Made by a program: the position numbers and the translations under genes. DNA of 64,000 nucleotides from Bacteroidales bacterium (GTDB taxonomy: Bacteria; Bacteroidota; Bacteroidia; Bacteroidales; F082). The notes under the pieces are model-generated. The model had not been told where the DNA came from, did not search any database, and was given only the letters and a program-made list of their open reading frames with translations. Location of the stretch: contig JAFZXP010000026.1 of the NCBI GenBank assembly GCA_017616735.1, forward strand, positions 1-64,000, written 5' to 3'. Below, piece by piece: positions 17,075 through 26,381 of the stretch; positions within the stretch are counted from its first letter, which is position 1, and each line of letters opens with the position of its first letter.

Positions 17075-18040
17075 TTAGAATGTTCTATTGGGAATCAAAT
17101 AATTTGTAACGTAATCCCAGACACCGTCTTCAAGGCTGGTGAACGGTTTGTCGTATCCTGCCTTGCGAAGTTTGGTCATATTGGCTTCGGTGAAGTACTG
17201 ATATTTGTCGCGGATGTCAAGCGGAGTATCGATAAACTTGATGTTAACCTCTTTACCCATAGCCTTGAAAGTGTTGGCGGCCAAGTCGTAGAACGAGCGG
17301 GAGCAGCCGGTGCCAAGATTGTACAAGCCGCTCTCAGGACGCTTGTCGATAAGGAAAAGAATCACCGAAGCAATATCTTTAACATAGATAAAATCTCTAA
17401 GTTGCTGTCCGTCTTTGAAATCGGGGCGGTGCGAACGGAACAGTTTCACCTCGCCTGTCTCCTGAATCTGATGGAACGAATGCAAAATGACCGATGCCAT
17501 GCGGCCTTTGTGATATTCGTTAGGTCCATACACGTTGAAGAATTTCAGGCCGGCCCAGAACGGAGGACATTTTTCCTGCTTGAGTATCCATTTGTCTATC
17601 TCGTTTTTGGAGCGTCCGTAAGGATTGAGCGGTTGCAGTTTCTCGACCACGTCGTGACTGTCGTTGTAGCCAAGCTCGCCGCCGCCGTAGGTGGCGGCGC
17701 TTGATGCGTAGACCAACGGGATTTGATATTCCGTGCACAGCATCCACAAACGCTCTGTATAGTCAACATTGAGCTCGACAAACACATTCCAATCGAACTC
17801 GGTGGTGTCGGTGCGCGCGCCAAGGTGTACTACGAAATCAACTTTATCGTGATTGTCTTTTAGCCAACCGTGTAGCTCTTTTCTGTCGAGCAACAGCTGA
17901 TACTGTTTATTAATAAAGTTTCTTTCCTTCTGTTTTTTTGAAAAATCGTCGACAAGGACCAAATCGTTTCTACCCTGTTGATTGAGGCATCCCGCCACGA
18001 CACTTGCGATAAAACCCGCAGCACCTGTAATGACTATCAT
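17075..18040 (-). CDS. hldD: ADP-L-glycero-D-manno-heptose 6-epimerase
   Basis: A 321-residue extended short-chain dehydrogenase/reductase. It starts with the NAD(P)-binding motif ITGAAGFIAS, carries DDFSKKQKERNF after the second strand, and has the Tyr-Lys active-site pair in YGRSKNEIDKW plus KFFNVYGPNEYHKGRMAS. These match the heptose epimerase that makes ADP-L-glycero-beta-D-manno-heptose for lipopolysaccharide core. It lies 11 bp after rluD on the same strand and is the last gene of that run. A UDP-glucose epimerase of the same superfamily is the main alternative, but the N-terminal FSKKQKERNF-type segment favours HldD. Confidence 0.88.
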   Translation of the reverse strand: MIVITGAAGFIASVVAGCLNQQGRNDLVLVDDFSKKQKERNFINKQYQLLLDRKELHGWLKDNHDKVDFVVHLGARTDTTEFDWNVFVELNVDYTERLWMLCTEYQIPLVYASSAATYGGGELGYNDSHDVVEKLQPLNPYGRSKNEIDKWILKQEKCPPFWAGLKFFNVYGPNEYHKGRMASVILHSFHQIQETGEVKLFRSHRPDFKDGQQLRDFIYVKDIASVILFLIDKRPESGLYNLGTGCSRSFYDLAANTFKAMGKEVNIKFIDTPLDIRDKYQYFTEANMTKLRKAGYDKPFTSLEDGVWDYVTNYLIPNRTF

Positions 18041-18051
18041 ATTTTTATGTT

Positions 18052-19104
18052 TTAATTTTCTTCTATTCTAGTTTTGAGATAACTTCTCCATTTGGCCAGA
18101 ACCATCTGCATGTCGGCCGGCAGTTCCGAGTCGAACAGCAGCTCCTTGCCTGTTGTCGGATGCACAAAGCCCAGCACTTTGGCATGCAGGCAATGACGCG
18201 GAATCTCGCTGAAGCAATTATCGATAAACTGGCGATATTTCGAGAATGTTGTTCCTTTCAGAATCTTGTCGCCTCCGTATAAAGCGTCGTTAAACAACGG
18301 ATGGCCGGCATATTGCATGTGAACGCGTATCTGGTGAGTGCGGCCTGTCTCAAGGCGGCATTCGACCAAGGTGACGTAATTGAAGCGTTCCAATACTTGA
18401 TAATGCGTGACGGCATCTTTTCCCTGACTGCCGTCGGGATATACAGCCATCGCTATGCGGTCGCGCACCGAACGCCCGATATTACCTTCGATGGTGCCTT
18501 CGTCTTGCGGAAAGTCGCCCCACACCAAAGCCTGGTAGCGTCTGGTGATGGAGTGCTCGAAAAACTGTGCCGCCAAAACGGTTTGCGCCGTCTCGTTCTT
18601 TGCCACTATCATCAGACCAGTTGTATCCTTGTCGATTCGGTGCACCAGATACCCGAATCCGTTCTCCACTTTTGACCCGTTCTGCTTGAAATGATAGGCC
18701 AATGCATTGAGCAAAGTGCCGTCGAAATTGCCGTGACCGGGATGCACCACCAAACCAGCCTGTTTGTTGACCACTATGACATCGTCGTCTTCGTAAACCA
18801 CATCAAGTGGAATGTTTTCAGGAGTGATGACAATCTCGCGCGGCGGATAAGCCAACACTACAGTGACCACGTCGAAAGGCTTAACCTTGTAGTTGGACTT
18901 AACCGGTTTGTCGTTTACCAGAATACTGCCGGCCTTTGCCGCGTTCTGCACACGGTTGCGGGAAACGTTTTCCAGACGGTTTTGCAGGAATTTGTCGACA
19001 CGCACCAGCGTCTGACCTTTGTCGGCCACAATGCGGAAATGCTCGAAAAGCTCGGTTGTTTCCTCACCGTTGTCACCTATAACTCCCACAAAATCTTCCG
19101 ACAT
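18052..19104 (-). CDS. rluD: RluA-family pseudouridine synthase, RluD-like
   Basis: A 350-residue protein with an N-terminal S4 RNA-binding domain (residues about 34-90: RVDKFLQNRLENVSRNRVQN) and the RluA catalytic core. The catalytic Asp is Asp158 in HRIDKDTTGLMIVAK, and LETGRTHQIRVHMQYAGHPL is also present. It probably isomerises uridines in 23S rRNA helix 69. The gene lies 7 bp after a type IX cargo gene and 11 bp before hldD. In many Bacteroidota rluD follows a PASTA-domain gene near ddl; here a cargo gene has been placed between them. Confidence 0.93.
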   Translation of the reverse strand: MSEDFVGVIGDNGEETTELFEHFRIVADKGQTLVRVDKFLQNRLENVSRNRVQNAAKAGSILVNDKPVKSNYKVKPFDVVTVVLAYPPREIVITPENIPLDVVYEDDDVIVVNKQAGLVVHPGHGNFDGTLLNALAYHFKQNGSKVENGFGYLVHRIDKDTTGLMIVAKNETAQTVLAAQFFEHSITRRYQALVWGDFPQDEGTIEGNIGRSVRDRIAMAVYPDGSQGKDAVTHYQVLERFNYVTLVECRLETGRTHQIRVHMQYAGHPLFNDALYGGDKILKGTTFSKYRQFIDNCFSEIPRHCLHAKVLGFVHPTTGKELLFDSELPADMQMVLAKWRSYLKTRIEEN

Positions 19105-19111
19105 ATCGCAA

Positions 19112-21046
19112 TTATTTTGAAATCATCAATTTGGCGGTCTTAACTGCACCGTTTTTGTCAACGGCTCTAATCAAATATGCTCCATTTGACAAATCGGCGA
19201 CATTCAATTCATTGCTATAGCGATATTGTCTGACGGCCTTGCCTGTCAAGTCGTAAACGACAATCGCATCGCAATTGTTTTCATCAACTCCTTCAAAATG
19301 AATCACATTCTTAGCAGGATTAGGATAAACCGCAAGATTGTCGGCAATCTCCTCGTTTTCATCCACGCCTACAAAATATGCGCGTTTACCCACTACCGGA
19401 CGAATCATCAGAGAACCCGGGAATGAGCTGTTTTTCCAGCCATCGCCGACCTCATAGAAAATGTACTGACGATTGTCGTTGGAAGAATCGAATCCTATGT
19501 TGATCGACTTGGAATATTGCTGGCGCAATCCAACATAAAACACACTGTTGATCTTCACAACCTCGTCAAATTTGTAGTATGAGAAGTTATAAATCAGGCT
19601 GTCGTTCCATATCGGGCGCTGATCGCGCAGGGTGTAGATTATCTCGCCTGGCTTCCCGTTATTGTCGCGCCATACCACTATGTCGAAGAAGTTGTAGTTG
19701 GCATCGTTGAAGGTGCGGTTGAACAGCATCTGCACACCGCTCAGCGTGTCGAGTGTGGCCACTTTGAACTGAGCTGCGAAATATGTGTCGTCAGGGACAA
19801 GGCCGTAGCCCATCTCAGGAGTGCCATCGTCGTAAGCGAAATAATTGTAGAAGCCCTGATGACGTGTCAGGGTGTCGCCTTGCACCTCACCGCTATGCTC
19901 ATCAACCACCTCAATACAATGACGGATGGTGAACGATGTGGTGTCGGCCGGCACATCATAAGGATATATGAAATCGCCCATCTGCACATGCCGAGTCATT
20001 ATGCCGTTATTCTGATACTGATTGATAACATACGGATCGGCCTGATATGAATAAGTCCAGCCTGAATTGTTATCAGCCACATGGCAGGAATACTTCACCT
20101 GATGCATATTTTCGTCCATATTCGAAAGATAAACATCAAAGCCATCAATATTCAGCTCGTTGATAGGATTCTCTTTGAAATGCTTGTAAGGCATCACCTG
20201 ATAACGTTTCAAAAACGACGGAGCCGTGCCTGTGAATCCGACCATCGGATAATTATCATCATCAAGTGTTCTGTCTTTGTCAAGATACACAAAATCGATG
20301 TTCCACATATCCATATTGCTTCTGTCGTTAGGATACATCACGGTTGGAAGTGTACCGTAATTGAAGAACATCACCCTGAAATCATCCACAAAAAAGCATG
20401 AATCGACGATTGGAATCATCACTTTTTTGAAAAATTTGTTTTCGCCGCAACTACGTAAGAACGTGTCGATTGACATCCCTTCCGAGGCCCACATCTGCTT
20501 CCAGCCGGTTTTACGGAGAGTCACCATGCCATTCAGCACCGAATCGAACACTTCCTCGTCATAGCCATAGCCAAACTGAAGCACCAGCGAGTCGTCACGC
20601 TCAGGGCTATCGCCATATCCGCCCGGCTGATAATAGAAGCTGAAATACAGTGAGTCGGCTGCCGACAAAGCCTGACCGCCAATACTGTCGAGGCGAATCT
20701 TCACCGAGCAAAGAGTGTCGGCCATGAATGGGTTGCTGCTTCCATTGGAATAAACCTTGCCGAATCGGTCGACCACATCGAAAGTCGCGGCGCGTCGGTT
20801 GACAGGCATCATGGCAAAGCCCGAGTTGACCAGCACATTGCCATACAGCCATTTCGATGCATCAGGATAGATGCCGCTGTTGGTGAAATCGTCGAAAAAC
20901 GGCAGAGTTGCAAACGTCTCGGCCTTGGCTTGGCGCGCTTCTTCCTCGGGAACACCTCCGCAAAAACCGCTAAGATATTCCTGAGCGCTGGCTGAAAACA
21001 TGCCGATACCGGCAAAAATCAATATAAGAAATAATTTTTTATTCAT
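19112..21046 (-). CDS. Secreted protein with type IX sorting domain
   Basis: The start chosen is the ATG at 21046 (or the adjacent one at 21049), giving the signal peptide MNKKLFLILIFAGIGMFSAS. Longer frames run through the upstream gene. The product has 644 residues. After the signal comes a long region with repeated beta-rich segments (LRLDSIGGQALSAADSLYFSF-type, DSLVLQFGYGYDEEVF and others) without a recognised enzyme motif. The C terminus is a type A sorting domain (VYPNPAKNVIHFEG, VVYDLTGKAVRQY, ending TAKLMISK). The start overlaps the stop of the PASTA gene by 8 bp (ATGATGAATAA), so translation is coupled. Confidence 0.85.
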   Translation of the reverse strand: MNKKLFLILIFAGIGMFSASAQEYLSGFCGGVPEEEARQAKAETFATLPFFDDFTNSGIYPDASKWLYGNVLVNSGFAMMPVNRRAATFDVVDRFGKVYSNGSSNPFMADTLCSVKIRLDSIGGQALSAADSLYFSFYYQPGGYGDSPERDDSLVLQFGYGYDEEVFDSVLNGMVTLRKTGWKQMWASEGMSIDTFLRSCGENKFFKKVMIPIVDSCFFVDDFRVMFFNYGTLPTVMYPNDRSNMDMWNIDFVYLDKDRTLDDDNYPMVGFTGTAPSFLKRYQVMPYKHFKENPINELNIDGFDVYLSNMDENMHQVKYSCHVADNNSGWTYSYQADPYVINQYQNNGIMTRHVQMGDFIYPYDVPADTTSFTIRHCIEVVDEHSGEVQGDTLTRHQGFYNYFAYDDGTPEMGYGLVPDDTYFAAQFKVATLDTLSGVQMLFNRTFNDANYNFFDIVVWRDNNGKPGEIIYTLRDQRPIWNDSLIYNFSYYKFDEVVKINSVFYVGLRQQYSKSINIGFDSSNDNRQYIFYEVGDGWKNSSFPGSLMIRPVVGKRAYFVGVDENEEIADNLAVYPNPAKNVIHFEGVDENNCDAIVVYDLTGKAVRQYRYSNELNVADLSNGAYLIRAVDKNGAVKTAKLMISK

Positions 21047-22079
21047 CATAGAAGAAATTAGTGTCAATGTCATCAAATTCAAAATCAAAATAACCTATGG
21101 TATCCAGCAGATCATCTTCAATGTTGGACCAATCTCTGAACATCAGAGCCTTGTCAAGAGCACGTTGGTCGGGATCGTACGAAAAAACGCGGTTCTTGAG
21201 TATGAAGTTGAAGCTGTCGATTATGTAATCGATAGTATCCTGCTTGTATTTCCTTATGCGCATCACCTCCACTATTGAGTCGCGACGTGCCTTTTCCTGA
21301 CAATACCAATTGAAATCGAAGTTCTTTATCGAACGGTACCAAACGCTGACCATCGAACCCAGCGGCACGGTCAAATCGCGCGAATATTCAGGATCCATTC
21401 TGCTGACATACAAGTTTTCAGGATCATCGTCGTCAATGAATATCTCGGTGCCGATATTGAGCGAAGCTCCGTTTATCTGATTTTTGGCCTCATTTAAATT
21501 GACACCGACAAGATCGGGAAGATTGGTATTACGGTTGCCTTTGCCATAGCCCACCTCCAGAATGATGGCCGAGCCTTTCACAACATCTTCGCCCGGCTCA
21601 ATGACATCGTCCTTCAATTTCTGCTCAACCACGGCATTTCGCGCGAAATAATCCACGAACACAAGCTTGTCAACACGCAATCCGACCGAGCCCAGACTCA
21701 CCATGGCCTGACGGAGCGACAAATTTCTAAGGTTGGGCATTTTTACAATTTCAGGAGATATCGTAGTACGCACAATGTACATGTTTCTTCCCTGTTTCAC
21801 CAGCGAACCCGGTGCCGGATTCTGCTGATATACAGCACCTTCAGGGAAATCCTTCACATAGACGCTATCCAAAACTATAAAGGTAAAGGCTTCACCATAA
21901 CGGTCAACCGCCTCGCCGTAATCGATGCCGACCATGTCGGGAACAGCAAATTCCTCGCCATGACGGGTATATTTGTCGAGATAATTGAAGCTGAACTCAA
22001 TCACGCCAACCACAATCAACACCATGATTAACAGACTGATATAGAACCATTTATCTTTCAAAAAACGAAACAATTTCAT
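21039..22079 (-). CDS. PASTA-domain membrane protein
   Basis: A 346-residue protein with one N-terminal transmembrane helix (WFYISLLIMVLIVVGVIEF, about residues 11-30). Three PASTA-like repeats follow, recognisable from VPDMVGIDYGEAVDRYGEAF, KMPNLRNLSLRQAMVSLGSV and LPDLVGVNLNEAKNQINGAS. An acidic C-terminal tail ends in FEFDDIDTNFFYDE. There is no kinase domain. PASTA repeats bind peptidoglycan or muropeptides, and the divergent neighbour is ddl, which makes the D-Ala-D-Ala terminus; a cell-wall role is therefore likely. It heads the run PASTA, type IX cargo, rluD, hldD. Confidence 0.87.
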   Translation of the reverse strand: MKLFRFLKDKWFYISLLIMVLIVVGVIEFSFNYLDKYTRHGEEFAVPDMVGIDYGEAVDRYGEAFTFIVLDSVYVKDFPEGAVYQQNPAPGSLVKQGRNMYIVRTTISPEIVKMPNLRNLSLRQAMVSLGSVGLRVDKLVFVDYFARNAVVEQKLKDDVIEPGEDVVKGSAIILEVGYGKGNRNTNLPDLVGVNLNEAKNQINGASLNIGTEIFIDDDDPENLYVSRMDPEYSRDLTVPLGSMVSVWYRSIKNFDFNWYCQEKARRDSIVEVMRIRKYKQDTIDYIIDSFNFILKNRVFSYDPDQRALDKALMFRDWSNIEDDLLDTIGYFDFEFDDIDTNFFYDE

Positions 22080-22088
22080 TTTTTAATT

Positions 22089-22147
22089 TTTTTCGTTATT
22101 TATAATGTCGTTTTTAGTAATTTTGAACCGACAAAAATAACGAAAAA
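22089..22147. promoter_or_regulatory. divergent promoter with 13-bp inverted repeat, ddl / PASTA
   Basis: TTTTTCGTTATTT (22089-22101) is perfectly complemented by AAATAACGAAAAA (22135-22147). Between or across these lie a plus-strand TAATTTTG (22118-22125) and a minus-strand TATTTTTG (22139-22132), serving ddl and the PASTA gene. The TTG boxes are weak on both sides. The symmetry may reflect a shared operator. Confidence 0.5.
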
Positions 22148-22171
22148 TATTGAATTTAAGTTTATTTTGAC

Positions 22172-23146
22172 ATGAAAAAAATAGCAATAGTATGTGGAGG
22201 CTACTCGGGTGAATATGAAATTTCCATCAGCAGCGCTAAAGTGGTTAAGAAAAACCTCGATCCGAAAAAATATGAGTCGTACATCATTGTGGTTTTGAAA
22301 GACAGTTGGTATCACTTGGCCGACAACGGCCAGAAGACCGAAGTCGACAAAAATGATTTCTCAATCATGGTTGATGGCAAAAAGGTGGTTTTCGACGCTG
22401 TTTTCAACGCCATTCACGGTGTGCCTGGCGAGGACGGTCAGCTGCTGGGCTATTTCGATATGCTCGGAATACCTTACACCTCATCGAGTTTCACCACTTG
22501 CGCCCTCACCTTCCACAAAGACTTTTGCAAAAATATAGCCATGACAGCAGGCGCTAACGTCTCCCCTTCGATTTTAATCAATAAAGGCGAATCATATGAT
22601 GCCAACAAAATCATCAAGACGCTTGGGCTGCCTTTGTTTGTAAAGCCGACACGCAACGGTTCATCGGTTGGTGTCACCAAAGTGAACGAGGCCGAAAACT
22701 TCGACAAAGCAGTCGAGTTCGCTTTTAAAGCCGGCGATCAGGTAATGTGCGAAAAATTTGTAAAAGGACGCGAGCTGGCATGCACGGTGATGGAAGTTAA
22801 AGGACGCACAATGGTGTTCCCTATCACTGAAATCGTCAGTAAAAACGACTTCTTCGACTACGAGGCCAAGTACACGGCTGGCAAGTCGGACGAGATAACT
22901 CCGGCCGAACTCGATGAGATTACCGAAATCGAGATTAAGGCGACATCGGCCATGTTATACAGCAAATTTGAATGTAAAGGTTTCGCTCGTTTTGATTATA
23001 TCCTCACACCAAAACAGCTGGTATTCATAGAGGTGAACATAGTTCCAGGCATGTCGGAGGCATCAATAATGCCAAAACAAGCAGCCTGCATGGGCATTAC
23101 CCTCGACAAGCTGTTTGGTTTGGCATTAGAGAATATTCTTGACTAA
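22172..23146 (+). CDS. ddl: D-alanine--D-alanine ligase
   Basis: A 324-residue ATP-grasp ligase that joins two D-alanines for peptidoglycan precursors. Motifs in order: the N-terminal IVCGGYSGEYEISISSA, HGVPGEDGQLLGYFDMLGIP, the ATP-grasp loop KPTRNGSSVGVTKV, and EVNIVPGMSEASIMPKQ near the end with the metal ligands. The usual EVNTLPGMT appears here as EVNIVPGMS, an ordinary variation in the phylum. It is divergent from the PASTA gene, and its last 4 bp overlap the end of the convergent frr gene. Confidence 0.97.
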   Translation: MKKIAIVCGGYSGEYEISISSAKVVKKNLDPKKYESYIIVVLKDSWYHLADNGQKTEVDKNDFSIMVDGKKVVFDAVFNAIHGVPGEDGQLLGYFDMLGIPYTSSSFTTCALTFHKDFCKNIAMTAGANVSPSILINKGESYDANKIIKTLGLPLFVKPTRNGSSVGVTKVNEAENFDKAVEFAFKAGDQVMCEKFVKGRELACTVMEVKGRTMVFPITEIVSKNDFFDYEAKYTAGKSDEITPAELDEITEIEIKATSAMLYSKFECKGFARFDYILTPKQLVFIEVNIVPGMSEASIMPKQAACMGITLDKLFGLALENILD

Positions 23147-23706
23147 ACTGTCAGGATGTCTTTTTGTTTGAGTTCGTAAAGGTCGTCGATCTTCTTTACG
23201 AATTTGTCGGTAAGTTTCTGAATTTCGTCCTGAAGTTGTTTCACTTCATCTTCAGAAACTCCTTCTTTTTCAAGCTTCTTGGCTTCGTCGTTTGAGTTGC
23301 GGCGAATGTTGCGGATGCCTACCTTGGTGTCCTCGGCGGCTGTCTTGGCACGTTTTGCCAACTCTTTACGGCGTTCCTCTGTGAGAGGCGGCACCATGAT
23401 TCTCAAAAAGTCGCCTTCATTTTTCGGGTTGAAGCCCAGGTTGGCAGCTTGTATAGCCTTGTCGATAGCGCCAATCGAGCTTTTGTCGAAAGGCATGACA
23501 ATAATCTGACGCGCATCAGGAGTGCCGATATTGGCTGTCTGCTCGATAGGGACAACAGTGCCGTAATATTCAACCTTCACACCTTGCAGCATCATCGGGC
23601 TGGCTTTGCCGGCTCTGATTTTCTGAAATTCTGCTTCCAAGTGCTTCACCGCACCTTCCATCGACTCAGTGGTCTCGTCTAAAATAAATTGAGATTCGTC
23701 TGTCAT
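23143..23706 (-). CDS. frr: Ribosome recycling factor
   Basis: A 187-residue protein that with EF-G splits post-termination ribosomes. The three-helix bundle pattern is clear, with family signatures AVKHLEAEFQKIRAGKASPMML near the N terminus and LTEERRKELAKRAK plus RNIRRNSNDEAKKLEKEG in the C-terminal helices. In most relatives frr directly follows pyrH; here a glycosyltransferase gene lies between the two. A minus-strand TATTTTTG (23733-23726) just upstream of the ATG suggests an own promoter. The end overlaps ddl by 4 bp tail to tail. Confidence 0.97.
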   Translation of the reverse strand: MTDESQFILDETTESMEGAVKHLEAEFQKIRAGKASPMMLQGVKVEYYGTVVPIEQTANIGTPDARQIIVMPFDKSSIGAIDKAIQAANLGFNPKNEGDFLRIMVPPLTEERRKELAKRAKTAAEDTKVGIRNIRRNSNDEAKKLEKEGVSEDEVKQLQDEIQKLTDKFVKKIDDLYELKQKDILTV

Positions 23707-23743
23707 ATTTTAAAATTTTTCAGCACAAAAATAATACATTTTA

Positions 23744-25606
23744 TCATAAAGGATTATATAATCCGTAAAAATATGCGTTCTTTTTTACAAGATAATATGA
23801 TAACCGATTGATTAACAACTCTTTTTTCTCCTTATTCCAAACATACACCTTGAACATTTTCCCTTCTAAATCAGCTGCTGGCAAGAAAAAGCCGTTTGTG
23901 AGCAGCAGGCGTTCACCAGGCACAACCACATTGTCTTTTAGCTCGAAACTCTTCCAAAAGCTTTTCTCGCCAGTTGCAGAATCGATAATTTCAACAATCA
24001 AAGCAATGTTACCAACAGTGTCAATTGCTTGAATGTCAGCTATAAAACCAATTCTTTCCGTATCAGCGTCAACACATTCGCCAATCGAAAGCTTGGTCGT
24101 GCAAGCCCATTCTTTGCCGTCAATTCGCACATTTTCTTTAAGATTATGAAGCAAAGGATGGCCGTTATCGGTTTTGCCTAGTGTCAGATAACGTGTTGTA
24201 AACCATGTGTTTTCTTGTATCAGATAAGGATATTCGGCCACAGCCGACAGTTCCCATGGCATATCGGCATGGTCGGCCAGTCCAACGCCTAAATATTCTG
24301 CATCCTGATTTATGATAAAACTCTGATAATCAAATATTTTATCATCCTCGCAATAAAACTTGGCGTTTTTAATTCCGGCCTTATTCTGATAAAACTCATT
24401 GGTAAATGTCCTGTCGGAATACGACACAAAGGCAATGCTGTCGCCATAATTCTCCTGTGCCTTGCGCATTTCAACAGCAATCTGGTCAAATCCCTGATGA
24501 TAAACCTGGTTAAAATACTGACGATCGATTACCAAGGAAGTTATACCCGTCAACAGGACGAAACCTATCACAATTGCCATTGTTTTCACAGATATCCTTG
24601 TGTTAAAATATGAAAACACCAGAATTATCAGGAACGGGAAACTGAATATCAGCGTACTGTACTGCAAAATCGGCTCTTTCAGCAAAGAATATGCCCATGC
24701 CAGAGCCAGAGGCAACACGAACCACACCAAACAGCATATCCGAATGGCAAGCTTTTTATCTGATTTGCGACTTCCGACTATCAGTGGCAGTAAAGCCACA
24801 ATCAACATAGTGAAGATGAACAAGTTGCTGTAATTCAGAGAATACTTCAGGAAATCTGTCAGAAAAGCTGGCGCCGGTTTGGCGAGCCAGCCGCCTATAC
24901 TGCCATACACGAACAGTTGGTAATAAAAAATCGGCAAGGTAGGCAAATAAAGCACTACAGCGGCCACGCAGCTCCACAAATAGGCTTTACGGCGATTTTT
25001 ATCAACTTTCTTGAGAAATAACAGACCGGATAATGCGATAAGGCCGGCTTCAGCCATGGAGAACATTTGCATCTCGGCGGCAAGAAAAGCCGATACGGCA
25101 AAGCCGAAACAGGTAATCAGGCCTATTTCACGTTTATCGAAAAGTATTCTGTTCCAATAATATACGAAAAGCAATATAAAAAACAACCCCGGTGAATACG
25201 GACGCGCCAACTGACTGTAAAACAAGAAAAGCTCGCTTACGCTGACCAACGCTGCCGACACCAATCCGACGTTACGGTTAAACCACTGATTGGCAATGAC
25301 ATAAACCAGGTAAACCGAAGCAACGCCCATTAAGGCAAACGGCAACTTTAGCCAGAATGCATTCCAGCCAAAAATTTTGACAAGTATATACAGCAACACC
25401 TGAGTGCCTGCCGGATGCGAGTCGCCAAGCATCACTCCCTCACGAATCAAATCGTGAAAGTTGTCGAAACAGGTTCTGCCCAACGCGCTGAACTCGTCGT
25501 GCATGAACGGCACCGAGCCCAGCTGCCACAAGCGCAGCACGGCCGACACTATAAGTATCAGCCACAGCAACACTCTGTCATACCTATAACGCCTTACTTT
25601 CCTCAT
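23744..25606 (-). CDS. GT-C family membrane glycosyltransferase (GT39-like)
   Basis: A 620-residue polytopic protein. It begins with a basic stretch and a transmembrane helix (VLLWLILIVSAVLRLW), followed by a first periplasmic loop with the acidic pair in FMHDEFSALGR (residues 36-38). Ten or so further hydrophobic helices reach about residue 390, and a soluble C-terminal domain of about 210 residues follows. This is the layout of PMT/ArnT-type transferases that use polyprenyl-linked sugars on the outer face of the inner membrane. The acceptor (lipid A, protein or glycan) cannot be told. It lies between pyrH and frr, with 37 bp to frr and a heptamer array to pyrH. Confidence 0.8.
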   Translation of the reverse strand: MRKVRRYRYDRVLLWLILIVSAVLRLWQLGSVPFMHDEFSALGRTCFDNFHDLIREGVMLGDSHPAGTQVLLYILVKIFGWNAFWLKLPFALMGVASVYLVYVIANQWFNRNVGLVSAALVSVSELFLFYSQLARPYSPGLFFILLFVYYWNRILFDKREIGLITCFGFAVSAFLAAEMQMFSMAEAGLIALSGLLFLKKVDKNRRKAYLWSCVAAVVLYLPTLPIFYYQLFVYGSIGGWLAKPAPAFLTDFLKYSLNYSNLFIFTMLIVALLPLIVGSRKSDKKLAIRICCLVWFVLPLALAWAYSLLKEPILQYSTLIFSFPFLIILVFSYFNTRISVKTMAIVIGFVLLTGITSLVIDRQYFNQVYHQGFDQIAVEMRKAQENYGDSIAFVSYSDRTFTNEFYQNKAGIKNAKFYCEDDKIFDYQSFIINQDAEYLGVGLADHADMPWELSAVAEYPYLIQENTWFTTRYLTLGKTDNGHPLLHNLKENVRIDGKEWACTTKLSIGECVDADTERIGFIADIQAIDTVGNIALIVEIIDSATGEKSFWKSFELKDNVVVPGERLLLTNGFFLPAADLEGKMFKVYVWNKEKKELLINRLSYYLVKKNAYFYGLYNPL

Positions 25607-25615
25607 CTTTCAAGC

Positions 25616-25650
25616 CAACTGTCAACTATCAACTGTCAACTGTCAACTAT
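25616..25650 (-). repeat. heptamer array at the pyrH stop
   Basis: Five phased units, read on the minus strand as ATAGTTG, ACAGTTG, ACAGTTG, ATAGTTG, ACAGTTG. The first contains the pyrH stop codon TAG (25649-25647). Confidence 0.85.
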
Positions 25651-26354
25651 TTCGTGACCAACGTTCCTATTTTCTCACCATTAAGCACTTTTGTAAGATT
25701 GCCCTTGGTATTCATGTCGAACACCAACATAGGCATATTGTTTTCCTTACACATGGTGAAAGCTGTGAGATCCATGACCTTGAGATTACGGTTGTATGCC
25801 TCGTCGTAAGTGATGGTGTCGAACTTCTTGGCTGTCGGATCTTTCTCGGGATCAGCGGTATAGATGCCGTCGACACGTGTGCCTTTGAGAATGATGTCGG
25901 CCTTGATTTCAACAGCACGTAAAGCTGAACCTGTGTCGGTTGTGAAGAACGGATTGCCAGTGCCGCCACCGATGACAACCACATAGCCTTCCTCGAGCAG
26001 TTTGATGGCTTTGGCGCTGCTCATCGAGTCGGCGATACGGTCGATGTAAAGGCCTGACAACAAAGCCGCCTTCACTCCTTTCGACTGAAGCGTCGACTGA
26101 ATTGCCATGCTGTTGATGACTGTGGCGAGCATTCCCATATAGTCGCCTTGAATGCGGTCCATGCCTTTGCTGGCGCCCTGAAGGCCGCGGAATATATTGC
26201 CTCCGCCTATTACTATTCCGATTTGCGCTCCGTTTTTGGCGGCAGCGGCGATTTCTTCCGCATAATCATTAAGTCTTTGCGGATCAATACCATACTGCTG
26301 GTTGCCCATCAAGGCCTCACCGCTAAGTTTCAGTAATACTCTTTTGTACTTCAT
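25647..26354 (-). CDS. pyrH: UMP kinase
   Basis: A 235-residue bacterial UMP kinase of the amino-acid kinase fold, which makes UDP for pyrimidine nucleotide synthesis. Motifs: YKRVLLKLSGEALMG at the N terminus, IGIVIGGGNIFRG, the DYMGMLATVINSMA helix, VVIGGGTGNPFFTTDTGSAL and the ADIILKGTRVDGIYTADPEKD region. Length and ends are normal. Its stop TAG lies inside the first unit of a heptamer array. It follows two patatin/barrel genes and precedes the glycosyltransferase and frr. Confidence 0.98.
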   Translation of the reverse strand: MKYKRVLLKLSGEALMGNQQYGIDPQRLNDYAEEIAAAAKNGAQIGIVIGGGNIFRGLQGASKGMDRIQGDYMGMLATVINSMAIQSTLQSKGVKAALLSGLYIDRIADSMSSAKAIKLLEEGYVVVIGGGTGNPFFTTDTGSALRAVEIKADIILKGTRVDGIYTADPEKDPTAKKFDTITYDEAYNRNLKVMDLTAFTMCKENNMPMLVFDMNTKGNLTKVLNGEKIGTLVTK

Positions 26355-26381
26355 ATAATTAAATCTTTTAATTTTTAAATT

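Noticed and set aside
16988..17704. 238-codon plus-strand ORF after merR
   Set aside because: Starts within the inverted repeat and runs antisense to hldD; composition is not protein-like.
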